64,000 nucleotides of DNA from Pseudomonadota bacterium (GTDB taxonomy: Bacteria; Pseudomonadota; Alphaproteobacteria; Acetobacterales; Acetobacteraceae): assembly GCA_021851785.1 (NCBI GenBank), contig JAJZBV010000006.1, forward strand, positions 1 to 64,000. The letters run 5' to 3'. The notes beneath the pieces were generated by a model. That model worked only from the letters and a program-made list of their open reading frames with translations. It was not told the DNA's origin and searched no databases. This document shows positions 27,663-35,568 of this stretch, piece by piece; position 1 is the first letter of the stretch; every line of letters starts with the position of its first letter. The translations under genes were made by a program, and so were the position numbers.

Positions 27663-28049
27663 ATGCGGCGGGCGCTCCACCTCGCGCGGATCGCGCTGGC
27701 GGCGGAGGCGCTCCGCTGGCGGTTGCTGGCGCGCATCCGGCTGCGCCAGGCGGCGCTGGTCGCGGCGGCGCTGATTTTCGCGCTGTTCGCGCTCGCCCTC
27801 GGCCACGCGGCGGCGTTTCTCTGGCTTGCGGCGCGCTTCGGGGCGATCGGCGCCGCCCTCGCCCTCGCCGGGTTCGATCTCGCCCTCGCGCTGGTTCTTC
27901 TTCTCCTCGCGGCGCGTGGGGGCACGCCGCTGGCGGCGGAGGCGGAAGCGCTGCGGCGGGCGGCGCTCGCCGAACTCCGCGCCGAATACCCGCAAGCGGT
28001 GCTGCACGCGCTGCTTCGCCACTGGCGGGAGACGCGGCGGCGCCGCTGA
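27663..28049 (+). CDS. YqjE-like two-segment membrane protein (phage holin 3_6 type)
   Basis: The 128 residues comprise an N-terminal basic amphipathic helix, two hydrophobic segments (about 30-52 and 58-84) and an Ala/Arg-rich cytoplasmic helix ending in Arg residues. This pattern and the position directly after a YqjD-like gene (17-base gap) match YqjE/DUF1469 proteins, whose role in envelope stress is undefined. Assignment rests on topology and gene order more than motifs. Confidence 0.7.
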   Translation: MRRALHLARIALAAEALRWRLLARIRLRQAALVAAALIFALFALALGHAAAFLWLAARFGAIGAALALAGFDLALALVLLLLAARGGTPLAAEAEALRRAALAELRAEYPQAVLHALLRHWRETRRRR

Positions 28050-28183
28050 TCCCTCGCCTCGCGTCAAGGACATTCCCAGCCACCAGGCACACCGATCAGG
28101 CGTCTCGTCGGGTGATGCCGGGTTTCATCCGTGGCAGCCGATCGCCGACGAAGTGAACGAGATCGTCGCCTCCGCCGTCCGGC

Positions 28184-29164
28184 TTACAGCCCAGCGCCGG
28201 AGGCGACCGGTCTCCGCCGCCTGGTGCGGCCGTGAACGGAGGCTAGGCCGAGGGCACCGGCGGCGAGCAGCGAGAGGCTTGCCGCTTCGGGGACGGCGGA
28301 GGATGGATTCGAGATGGCAATCATTCCCGGCCGATCTAAGCCGGTGACCAAGGACGGATTAACCACTGTCGCGGAGTACCCGTTCCCGGTGCTGGATAAG
28401 GCATACTCTCCGATCGAGTCCCCGTTATAATTGCTAACGAAAATATCTGACCCCGAGAGCGCGAGGCCGGTCGGTAAGTTCAACCCGGTGATCAGGGAGG
28501 CATTCACCACTCCACCGGAGGTGGTATATTCCCCGATCGTGCCGCTGTTGTAACTGCCAACGAAAATATCTGACCCCAAGAGCGCCAGACCTACCGCATC
28601 ACCCAACCCGGTGACCAGGGAGGCATTCACCACTGCGCCGGTGGTGGCATTGTATTCCCCAATTGTTTGGCTGCCAGCGTTGGCGACGAAAATGTCCGAT
28701 CCCGAAACCGCGAGACTCTCCGGCCCGAGCAGGCTGGTGATAAGAGACGCATTCACCACCGCCGCGGAGTACACGTTCCCGGTGTTGGAGAAAGTGTACT
28801 CCCCGATCGTGTTGCCGTATTCGTTGGCAACGAAGAGCTTGTTGCCCGACACCGCAAGGCCGCTCGGATTGTTCATCCCAGTAATCAGGGATGCATTCTC
28901 CACGGCTCCGGTGGTCGCATTGTATTCCCCGACTGTGTCGCCGAAACTGTTGGTGACGAAGAGGTTGTTTCCCGACAACGCGATGCCGATCGGAAAGTCC
29001 AACCCAGTCACCAAAGGTGCTTTGACCAACGCCCCGGTGGCTGTGTATTCCCCGACCGTGCCGCCGATGAGGTTGACGACATAAAGATCCGCCCCAGCCC
29101 GCGCCGCGACCGGCGCCGCCAAAGCCAGCGCGGCAACGCCAACAAAAAGGCTTAAATGTTTCAT
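28184..29164 (-). CDS. Secreted beta-propeller repeat protein with PEP-CTERM-like tail
   Basis: A 326-residue exported protein: signal peptide MKHLSLFVGVAALALAAPVAARAG, then six or so repeats of about 45 residues built on LxVSGSDIFVANxxxxTIGEY and ASLITGL, an NHL/SMP-30-like beta-propeller pattern. The tail has VPEAAS, a hydrophobic segment (LSLLAAGALGLASV) and an Arg cluster, i.e. a variant PEP-CTERM sorting signal with Ala in place of the second Pro. Such proteins are cut by an exosortase and exported to the surface. Ligand or partner is unknown. The DNA repeats are visible too, so recombination within the gene is likely. Confidence 0.75.
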   Translation of the reverse strand: MKHLSLFVGVAALALAAPVAARAGADLYVVNLIGGTVGEYTATGALVKAPLVTGLDFPIGIALSGNNLFVTNSFGDTVGEYNATTGAVENASLITGMNNPSGLAVSGNKLFVANEYGNTIGEYTFSNTGNVYSAAVVNASLITSLLGPESLAVSGSDIFVANAGSQTIGEYNATTGAVVNASLVTGLGDAVGLALLGSDIFVGSYNSGTIGEYTTSGGVVNASLITGLNLPTGLALSGSDIFVSNYNGDSIGEYALSSTGNGYSATVVNPSLVTGLDRPGMIAISNPSSAVPEAASLSLLAAGALGLASVHGRTRRRRPVASGAGL

Positions 29165-29389
29165 CTCCCCGCCCCTTCTGGAATTAGCGCCACGAATATT
29201 ATAAATATTTAATCTATCGATTTTGGCGAATCAAGTGTCTTTTTGCTCATGGCACGAGCGAACCTTTCACGTCGCCTCGCGCTGACGGGCCGGCTATGAG
29301 GGGGGCGGCGTCGCTGATCCCTCGCCTTGGCGCGCCGCGCCTTGTCCTTGTATAGGTGCGGCGGTGGGTAGCGAGGAGACGAACAAGCG

Positions 29390-30397
29390 ATGCATGGCGC
29401 GGCAAACCTTCGTGTCTGGCACGAAGGGCGAGTGGGGCGGCTCGAATTGAACCGGCCGCGGGCGCTGAACGCACTCGATCTCGGCATGATCGGCGGGCTG
29501 GCGGAGGCCCTGGCGGGCTGGCGCGAGGCGCCGGCGGTGCAGGCGGTGCTGATCACCGGCGCCGGCGAGCGCGCCTTTTGCGCCGGCGGCGACATCCGCG
29601 CCATGCGCGAGGCGGCGCTGGCCGGGGACGGGGGCGCGATCGAGCGCTTCTTCGCCGACGAATACGCCCTCAATCACGGCATCGCGAGCTATCCCAAGCC
29701 CTATATCGCGCTGATCGACGGCATCTGCATGGGCGGTGGCATCGGCGTCTCCGTCCATGGCGATGTCCGCGTGGCGAGCGAGCATGCCCGCTTCGCCATG
29801 CCGGAGACCGGGATCGGCTTCTTCCCCGATATCGGCGCGAGCTATTTCCTGCCGCGCCTCCCGGGCGAGATCGGGATGTATCTCGCGCTCACCGGCGCCG
29901 AGCTGCGCGGGGCGGATGCCGTCCACGCCGGTCTTGCCACCCATTTCGTGCCCCGCGACCGCGTCACCGATCTCACGCACGCGATCATCGCCGATGGCCC
30001 CGCCGTCATCGCCGGGTTCGCGGCGCCGCTGCCGCCTTTCGGCCTCGCGCCGCACCGGGCGCTGATCGATCGGTGTTTTGGCGAAGCCTCCGTCTCCGGG
30101 ATCTTCGCCGCGCTGGCGGCGGCGGAGACGGCGTTCGCCGACGAGACGCTGGCGACCCTTCGCACCCGCTCGCCCTCGGCGCTCGCCTGGTCCTTCGCCG
30201 TGCTCCGGCGAGGGGCGACGCGGACCTTGTCCGCCTGCCTCGCGCAGGAATTGGCGCTGACCCGTCGGATCACCCGCCACCCCGATTTCCATGAAGGCGT
30301 GCGCGCCATGGTGGTGGACAAGGACCGCGCCCCGCGCTGGCGCCCGGCGACCCTCGCCGAGGTCGATCCCGCCGTCATCGCCGCATTTTTCGCCTGA
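29390..30397 (+). CDS. 3-hydroxyisobutyryl-CoA hydrolase-type enoyl-CoA hydratase family protein
   Basis: The crotonase-fold protein of 335 residues fits the HIBYL-CoA hydrolase group of valine breakdown. It has the oxyanion-hole segments AFCAGGDIRAMREAA and GICMGGGIGVSVHGD, and the PETGIGFFPDIGASYFLPRL stretch that characterises this group, with the catalytic Glu and Asp within it. The C-terminal extension after residue 250, with HPDFHEGVRAMVVDKD, is also typical. GGAG precedes the ATG. Confidence 0.87.
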   Translation: MHGAANLRVWHEGRVGRLELNRPRALNALDLGMIGGLAEALAGWREAPAVQAVLITGAGERAFCAGGDIRAMREAALAGDGGAIERFFADEYALNHGIASYPKPYIALIDGICMGGGIGVSVHGDVRVASEHARFAMPETGIGFFPDIGASYFLPRLPGEIGMYLALTGAELRGADAVHAGLATHFVPRDRVTDLTHAIIADGPAVIAGFAAPLPPFGLAPHRALIDRCFGEASVSGIFAALAAAETAFADETLATLRTRSPSALAWSFAVLRRGATRTLSACLAQELALTRRITRHPDFHEGVRAMVVDKDRAPRWRPATLAEVDPAVIAAFFA

Positions 30398-30411
30398 GCG
30401 CGGCCGAGGTG

Positions 30412-31539
30412 ATGCGCCGCGCCGAAGACGGGGGCGCCGAAGACGGGGGCGATCTCACGCCGCCGCGCCGCTTCCTGCTCGGCGCGAGCCTGGTGTTGAT
30501 CGGCTTCAATCTCCGCATCCCGATCGCGAGTCTCGGCCCGGTGCTGCCCGAGGCGGTGCGCGCGACCGGGCTTTCGCCGCTGGCGGCAAGCGTGCTGACC
30601 ACCCTCCCCTCGCTTTGCTTCGGCCTCTTCAGCCCGCTGGCGCCGGCATTCAGCCGCCGGATCGGGGCCGAGCGCACGGTGCTGCTGATGCTCGCGGCGC
30701 TTGCGCTCGGCACCGTGCTGCGCGCCGTCGCCAGCGCGCCGGCGCTGTTTGCCGCGCAGATTCTCGCCTGTCTCGGCATCGCCGCGATCAATGTGCTGGC
30801 GCCGGCGCTGATGAAGCGTGATTTCCAGGGCCGCGCGGCCCTGATGACCGGGCTTTTCACCATGTCGCTGTGCCTCGGCGCCGCCTTGTCGGCAGGGACG
30901 ATAGTGCCGCTGCAGCGCCGGCTCGGCGGTTCCTGGTCGCTCGCGCTCGCCGCCTGGGGACTGCCGGCGCTGCTCACCCTCGTTCTCTGGGCCGCTTTGC
31001 TGCCACGGCGGGGCGAGGTGGTGCGCCATATCGCCCGGCCGCGCTCGCTCTGGCGCGATCGCCTCGCCTGGCAGGTGACCCTGTTCATGGGGCTGCAATC
31101 GGCGCTCGCCTATCTGGTGTTCGGCTGGCTCGCGCCGATCTTGCGCGATCGCGGGCTGAGCCCGCAGGCGGCCGGCTATCTGCTCTCGCTCTCCATTCTC
31201 GGCCAGGCGGTGACCTCGCTGATCGCGCCCAGCCTCGCCGCGCGCGGCCGCGACCAGCGCGGCGTCGCGGTGCTTTTCTCGGCGCTCGCGGTCGCCTCTC
31301 TGCTCGCCTGCCTGTTCGCGCCGCCGGGCGTGCTCTGGCTTGCCGCGTGCCTGCTCGGGCTGAGCCAGGGCGGGCTGTTCGGCGTCGCCCTGATGCTGAT
31401 CGTGCTGCGTGCCCGCGATGCCCTGGTCGCGGCGCAGCTTTCGGCGATGGCGTGGAGCGGGGCCGGGGCGGGGCGGGCGCTCTACGTCGGCAAGACCCCC
31501 GAAAGCGCCGCCGCGATCACCGGCGCCAGCGCCCGGTAA
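30412..31539 (+). CDS. CynX/NimT-type MFS transporter, C-terminally shortened
   Basis: The 375-residue protein starts like CynX carriers (LLGASLVLIGFNLRIPIASLGPVLP) and has the family's charged loops. Ten hydrophobic segments can be counted; the family has twelve. After RARDALVAAQLSAMAWSGAG, where other members continue into the last two helices, the sequence breaks into a short polar tail that overlaps the 3' end of oxyR on the opposite strand by 58 bases. It therefore appears truncated and may be non-functional. ATG 30412 is used; GTG 30409 is an alternative. Confidence 0.78.
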   Translation: MRRAEDGGAEDGGDLTPPRRFLLGASLVLIGFNLRIPIASLGPVLPEAVRATGLSPLAASVLTTLPSLCFGLFSPLAPAFSRRIGAERTVLLMLAALALGTVLRAVASAPALFAAQILACLGIAAINVLAPALMKRDFQGRAALMTGLFTMSLCLGAALSAGTIVPLQRRLGGSWSLALAAWGLPALLTLVLWAALLPRRGEVVRHIARPRSLWRDRLAWQVTLFMGLQSALAYLVFGWLAPILRDRGLSPQAAGYLLSLSILGQAVTSLIAPSLAARGRDQRGVAVLFSALAVASLLACLFAPPGVLWLAACLLGLSQGGLFGVALMLIVLRARDALVAAQLSAMAWSGAGAGRALYVGKTPESAAAITGASAR

Positions 31540-32408
31540 TCGGCCCCGCGCGAGGCGCCTTCGCGCCAGGCGAGCCCGATCGTGCGCCACGCGCCCTCGC
31601 CGCCGAGCGGGCGCAGCACCAGCTCCGCCCCCGCCGTGACCCCGCCGGCGACGGCGAGTTCGGGCAGCAGCGTGAGGCCGAGCCCGCCGGCCACCATCTG
31701 CACCAGGGTATGGAGGCTGGTCGCGGCGAAATCGGCCTCGTGGTCGCCGTCCGACGCGGCCAGCAGGCCACAGGCGGCGAGCGCCTGATCGCGCAGACAA
31801 TGCCCGTCCTCGAGGAGGAGGAGCGATTCGGCGGCCAGGGCGGCGGCCGGCACCTCGGCGCGGGTGGCGAGCAGGTGCCCGGGCGGCAGGGCGACCAGAA
31901 ACCGGTCGCGCGCCACCGGAAGAACCTCCGCCCCGGCGCAATCGCAAGGCAGCGCCAGGATCAGCACGTCGAGCCGCGCGTCGCGGAGACGCTCGATGAG
32001 GCGGAGCGTGGTGTCCTCGCGGAGGAAGAGGCGGAGATGCGGGAACGTGGCCCGGAGCTGCGGCATCAGCCGCGGCAGGAGGAAGGGGCTGATGGTCGGG
32101 ATGATGCCGAGACGAAGCGGCCCGCGCATCGGCGCATGCGCCGAGACCGCCGCCTCCACGACGCCCTGCAGCGCCGCCATCGCGGCCCGCGCCCGCTCGA
32201 CGAGTTCGCGCCCGAGGGTCGTGAACACCACCCGCTTGCCCATGCCGCGGTCGAGGATCTCGGCATCCAACTGATGCTCCAGCATCAGAATGCCGGCGGA
32301 CAGCGTCGATTGCGTCACCGCGCAGGCCTGGGCCGCGCGGCCGAAATGCTGATGCTCGGCGAGCGCCAGGAGATAGCGCAATTGTTGCGGCGAGGGCAGC
32401 GGGGTCAT
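31482..32408 (-). CDS. oxyR: Hydrogen peroxide sensor OxyR (LysR family)
   Basis: A 308-residue LysR regulator with an N-terminal winged helix-turn-helix (LRYLLALAEHQHFGRAAQACAV, first 60 residues) and a ligand domain carrying the OxyR redox motif LLLLEDGHCLRDQALAAC, with Cys204 and Cys213 placed as Cys199 and Cys208 of E. coli. Peroxide should join them into a disulfide that activates transcription. The ATG at 32408 gives the usual length; the longer open frame to 32582 is spurious. No catalase or peroxidase lies beside it; instead an insertion sequence sits 286 bases upstream. Confidence 0.93.
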   Translation of the reverse strand: MTPLPSPQQLRYLLALAEHQHFGRAAQACAVTQSTLSAGILMLEHQLDAEILDRGMGKRVVFTTLGRELVERARAAMAALQGVVEAAVSAHAPMRGPLRLGIIPTISPFLLPRLMPQLRATFPHLRLFLREDTTLRLIERLRDARLDVLILALPCDCAGAEVLPVARDRFLVALPPGHLLATRAEVPAAALAAESLLLLEDGHCLRDQALAACGLLAASDGDHEADFAATSLHTLVQMVAGGLGLTLLPELAVAGGVTAGAELVLRPLGGEGAWRTIGLAWREGASRGADYRALAPVIAAALSGVLPT

Positions 32409-32657
32409 CGTCGGCTCATTGCGGGAAACGACGCGGTTTATGGCACGGAATCGCGGCTGCCGCCACGCCGGGGCGAGATGTGAGGCGGCTGGGATGTTTG
32501 CGACGGGATGTTTTTTGTGACGGTCCGCTTCCGGACGGCGGCGGTGGGAGCGCGAATGCCGTCCGATCAAGTACCAACTCATTGATAAAAATCAAAAAAT
32601 TTGTTGCGGATTGATTCCGGGTCAGCCTCTGGCGCTTGATGGGTTATCGCGAACGCG

Positions 32658-32674
32658 ACTAACTAAAAGTTAGT
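32658..32674. promoter_or_regulatory. Perfect 7-base palindrome near oxyR and the IS end
   Basis: ACTAACT and AGTTAGT flank AAA as a perfect inverted repeat, 250 bases upstream of oxyR and 20 bases outside the left end of the insertion sequence. It could be an operator, or part of the target structure recognised by the element, since IS1111-type elements favour palindromic sites. The rest of 32409-32693 shows no gene. Confidence 0.35.
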
Positions 32675-32693
32675 TGCTGCATTTTTTGCATGT

Positions 32694-32928
32694 GTGGACG
32701 GCCCGGTGGGGTCAAGGTGTTTTGTGCGGAGAAGCGATGGGTCGATTGCGGTCATGTGTCCGGCCTTTGACGCGGCGCCATGGCCGCTGGCCCAGATGGG
32801 TTCCGCGAGCGACATCCCAACAAAACAGCGGCCTGCGATAGCCGTTGGAAAAACCGGATTGCGCCGCTCGACGGCTCGACCGTTCGTCATCTCCAGCAAA
32901 ACGCATCAACTCCCGGCACCGGCGCGGC
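32694..32928 (-). ncRNA. Candidate bridge/seekRNA region of the insertion sequence
   Basis: This is the noncoding 3' part of the element, downstream of the transposase. In IS1111-type elements the structured RNA that guides target choice is made from the noncoding region after the transposase gene. I see no open reading frame with coding character here, and no computed fold is available. Exact RNA ends are unknown. Confidence 0.4.
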
Positions 32929-33945
32929 TCAGGCGGCGATCGGCGAGCGCCGATACGCCTCCCCGCGCGCCATCATCGCCCAGATCACCCGGGCGATCTT
33001 GTTGGCCAGCGCCACCGCCGCGACCTTGCGCGGCCGGCGCGCCAGCAATCCTGTCAGCCAGGCCGACGGCGTGCCGCGATCCGGCCGGGCGTGGCGGATC
33101 ACCGCCATCGCGCCCACCACCAATAATCGCCGCAGCCGCGTAGTGCCCGCCTTGCTGATCCCGCCAAGGCGGCGCTTGCCGCCGGTGGAATGCTCCTTTG
33201 GCGTCAGCCCGAGCCAGGCCGCGAAATGCCGGCCGCTCTCGAATTGCGCCGGGTTCACCGAGAGCGCCATGGTGATCGCGATCAGCGGCCCCACCCCCGG
33301 AATCGCGGCCAGGCGCCGGCTCACCGGATCGGCCTTGTGCGCCGCCGCCAGTTCCCGATCGAGGGCCACGATCTTCGTATCGAGAGCGGCAATGTGCGCC
33401 CCCATCGCCGCGAACATCGCCTTCGCCGCCGCCGGAACCCCCGCCTCGCTCGCCAGAACCGCAAGCAGCGCCGCGACCTTCGCCGTGCCCTTGGCCGCCA
33501 CCACGCCAAACTCCGCGGCATGCCCGCGCAGCGCGTTGATCGCCTGGGTGCGTTGCCCAACCAGCATCTCCCGATGCTTGAGGATCATCGTCGCCGCCTG
33601 CTCGTCGGCGCTCTTCACCACAACCTCCCGCATCGTCGGCCGCGACGCCGCCGCATCGATCGCCGCCGCGTCCTTGTGGTCGTTCTTGCCCCGCTTGACG
33701 AAGGGCTTCACATATTGCGGCGGGATCAGCCTCACCCGGTGGCCGAGGCCGCTCAACACCCGCCCCCAGTGATGCGACCCGGCGCAGGCTTCCAGGGCAA
33801 CCTCCACCGGCGTCAGCCGCGTGAAAAATCCCGCCACCTGCGAACGTCGCAGCTCATGCCGCAACACCAGGCGATCCTGCTCATCAACCCCATGCAGCGC
33901 AAAAACATGCTTGGACGTGTCGATCGAAATCCGCTTCAATGCCAT
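32929..33945 (-). CDS. IS110-family DEDD transposase
   Basis: The 338-residue enzyme has an N-terminal DEDD (RuvC-like) domain with Asp9 in SIDTSKH, Glu52 in LEACAGSHHW and Asp89/Asp92 in KNDHKDAAAID. A C-terminal transposase_20 domain follows, with IPGVGPLIAITMALSV and GRHFAAWLGLTPKEHSTGGK, the serine-containing tip. The length and intact frame suggest an active element. The gene is GC-rich like its host, so the element has been resident in similar genomes. Confidence 0.95.
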   Translation of the reverse strand: MALKRISIDTSKHVFALHGVDEQDRLVLRHELRRSQVAGFFTRLTPVEVALEACAGSHHWGRVLSGLGHRVRLIPPQYVKPFVKRGKNDHKDAAAIDAAASRPTMREVVVKSADEQAATMILKHREMLVGQRTQAINALRGHAAEFGVVAAKGTAKVAALLAVLASEAGVPAAAKAMFAAMGAHIAALDTKIVALDRELAAAHKADPVSRRLAAIPGVGPLIAITMALSVNPAQFESGRHFAAWLGLTPKEHSTGGKRRLGGISKAGTTRLRRLLVVGAMAVIRHARPDRGTPSAWLTGLLARRPRKVAAVALANKIARVIWAMMARGEAYRRSPIAA

Positions 33946-34055
33946 CGGACGGCCCTTTCATTGGGTTGGTTTCATACATACGACCCGATCATGGCACACG
34001 ATGCCGCCGGGCCGTCCACCCCAACAAAAAAGCAGCGCTTTCCGCAGGACGCCGC

Positions 34056-35084
34056 CTATAGCAGCCCCTCGCGGCGCAGGCTGAGCCATCGGCCATTGCC
34101 GACGATGACGTGGTCATGCAGGGTGATCGAGAGAATCCGCGCCGCCTCGCGCACCTCGTTGGTCATCTCCACATCCTCGGGCGAGGGCGTCGGGTCGCCG
34201 CTCGGATGGTTGTGGACGAGGATGAGCGCCGAGGCGTGCAACTCCAGCGCCCGCTTCACCACTTCACGCGGATAGACCGGCGTGTGATTGACGGTGCCGC
34301 GCGCCTGCACCTCATCGGCGAGCAGATGGTTGCGGTTGTCGAGGAACAGCACCCGGAACTGCTCCACCCGCTCGCGCGCCAGGATGGCGTTGAGATAATC
34401 CATCAGCCGGTCCCAATTACTGAGAACCGGCCGCGACAGCACCTCGGCGCGCGCCAGACGCAGCGCCGCCGCCTGCACCAGTTTGATCGCCGCGACGCCG
34501 TGCATGCCAAGCCCGGGGGCGGCGAACAGGTCGCGCTGGGAGGCCGCGAGCACGGCGGCGAAACTGCCGAAATGATTGATGATCGCCTTGGCGAGCGGCT
34601 TGGTGTCGCCGCGTGGCTGGACGAAGAACAACAACATTTCCAGCAATTCGTAATCCGCCAGGGCCTCGGCGCCACGCCCGATCAGCTTTTCACGCAGCCG
34701 CGCGCGATGGCCGTGCGGGCCGGTGCTGGGGAAGGGAAGGCTCGGCGGATCGGCGGCTGTCGCGCCCGCATCGGCGCTGGGAGGGGGGGCGGTCGCGATC
34801 GGGCGGGCGAGAAACTCGGCGACGTGATTGGCGGCCTCGGCGAAGCCCGGCATGGCGCGCGGCGGCGCCGCCGGCTCATCGACCGGCCATGAGGCCGCGG
34901 TCCAGGCCTCTTCGGCGGCGGGCGGCGCGAACACTTCCCGCGCCTCGCCGCGAGGAGATGGCAGCCGCCGGGGCAAGGTCTCGCGGCGGGCGAAACGCGC
35001 CACTTTTCTCTTGCCCCGCAGATCTCGCCAAAGCCCAGACAACCAGAACGACAACGTACCCTCCGCCGCCATGCATAATGGCAT
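34056..35084 (-). CDS. radC: RadC/JAMM-domain protein with long N-terminal extension
   Basis: The C-terminal 220 residues are a standard RadC: a helix-hairpin-helix region (DYELLEMLLFFVQPRGDTKPLA), then the MPN/JAMM metal site with VHNHPSGDPTPSPED and an upstream Glu. The molecular role of RadC is unsettled; repair and recombination have been proposed. Ahead of it lie about 115 Pro/Ala-rich, probably disordered residues. The start is uncertain: ATG 35084 is used, TTG 35105, ATG 35072 and ATG 34853 also occur, none with a good ribosome binding site. It ends 37 bases from the insertion sequence. Confidence 0.88.
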   Translation of the reverse strand: MPLCMAAEGTLSFWLSGLWRDLRGKRKVARFARRETLPRRLPSPRGEAREVFAPPAAEEAWTAASWPVDEPAAPPRAMPGFAEAANHVAEFLARPIATAPPPSADAGATAADPPSLPFPSTGPHGHRARLREKLIGRGAEALADYELLEMLLFFVQPRGDTKPLAKAIINHFGSFAAVLAASQRDLFAAPGLGMHGVAAIKLVQAAALRLARAEVLSRPVLSNWDRLMDYLNAILARERVEQFRVLFLDNRNHLLADEVQARGTVNHTPVYPREVVKRALELHASALILVHNHPSGDPTPSPEDVEMTNEVREAARILSITLHDHVIVGNGRWLSLRREGLL

Positions 35085-35132
35085 TGGAAGGATTAATTTT
35101 TTCAACCTAAGATGGTGTGTCTGATAGCGTTT

Positions 35133-35414
35133 TCACTTATTATTAACGTTTTCCCCCGCCTCACCCCTGCCCGTGGCAAAAGCATTGAAGGTGATCAGGG
35201 TGTAGGTATCCTTGACCCCGGGCAGCTTCTGAATCTCCTCGGTGACGAACAGGCCGATATCCTGCTCCGGCTCGAGATAGAATTTCCCGAGGAGATCGTA
35301 CTGGCCGGAGGTCGAATACAGCTCCGAGAGCTGCGCGATATTGTCCGCCGCCTCCCGCGCGACGCGGTAGGCCTCGCCCATCTCGCATTTGATCATCACG
35401 AAAATCGCCCGCAT
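35133..35414 (-). CDS. Stand-alone Lrp/AsnC ligand-binding domain protein
   Basis: The 93-residue protein consists only of the RAM (Lrp/AsnC effector) domain: MRAIFVMIKCEMGEAYRVA, then YSTSGQYDLLGKFYLEPEQD and VKDTYTLITFNAF, with no helix-turn-helix. Such proteins form rings and bind amino acids; they may modulate full-length Lrp regulators or act as small-molecule sensors. It lies between radC and the divergent TPP enzyme gene, whose product class suggests a link to amino-acid or keto-acid metabolism, though this is inference. Confidence 0.85.
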   Translation of the reverse strand: MRAIFVMIKCEMGEAYRVAREAADNIAQLSELYSTSGQYDLLGKFYLEPEQDIGLFVTEEIQKLPGVKDTYTLITFNAFATGRGEAGENVNNK

Positions 35415-35568
35415 CCCGCAACACTCCTCTCGCTATCGTCGAGATTTCTCGACGGCGCGCGCAATATACCCGCTCGCGAACATGAATCCGAGCGCCCCGG
35501 TGGCGTGACGGCCGGACCGGACCGGCCTATGTTCGTCGCCGAGAATGGCCGTGAGGGAGGTTTGAGAT

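Larger units (their letters stand above)
32694..34019 (-). mobile_element. IS110-family (IS1111 group-like) insertion sequence
   Basis: The element is about 1.33 kb. A 16-base inverted repeat, GTGGACGGCCCGGTGG at 32694-32709 and its complement with one mismatch at 34004-34019, brackets a DEDD transposase gene. There is a 235-base noncoding stretch after the transposase and only about 75 bases before it, the arrangement of the IS1111 group. No target duplication is seen, as expected. It lies between oxyR and radC; the exact outer ends may differ by a few bases. Confidence 0.8.

Noticed and set aside
35133..35414. Full Lrp/AsnC regulator
   Set aside because: No helix-turn-helix exists upstream in frame; the protein is the ligand domain only.
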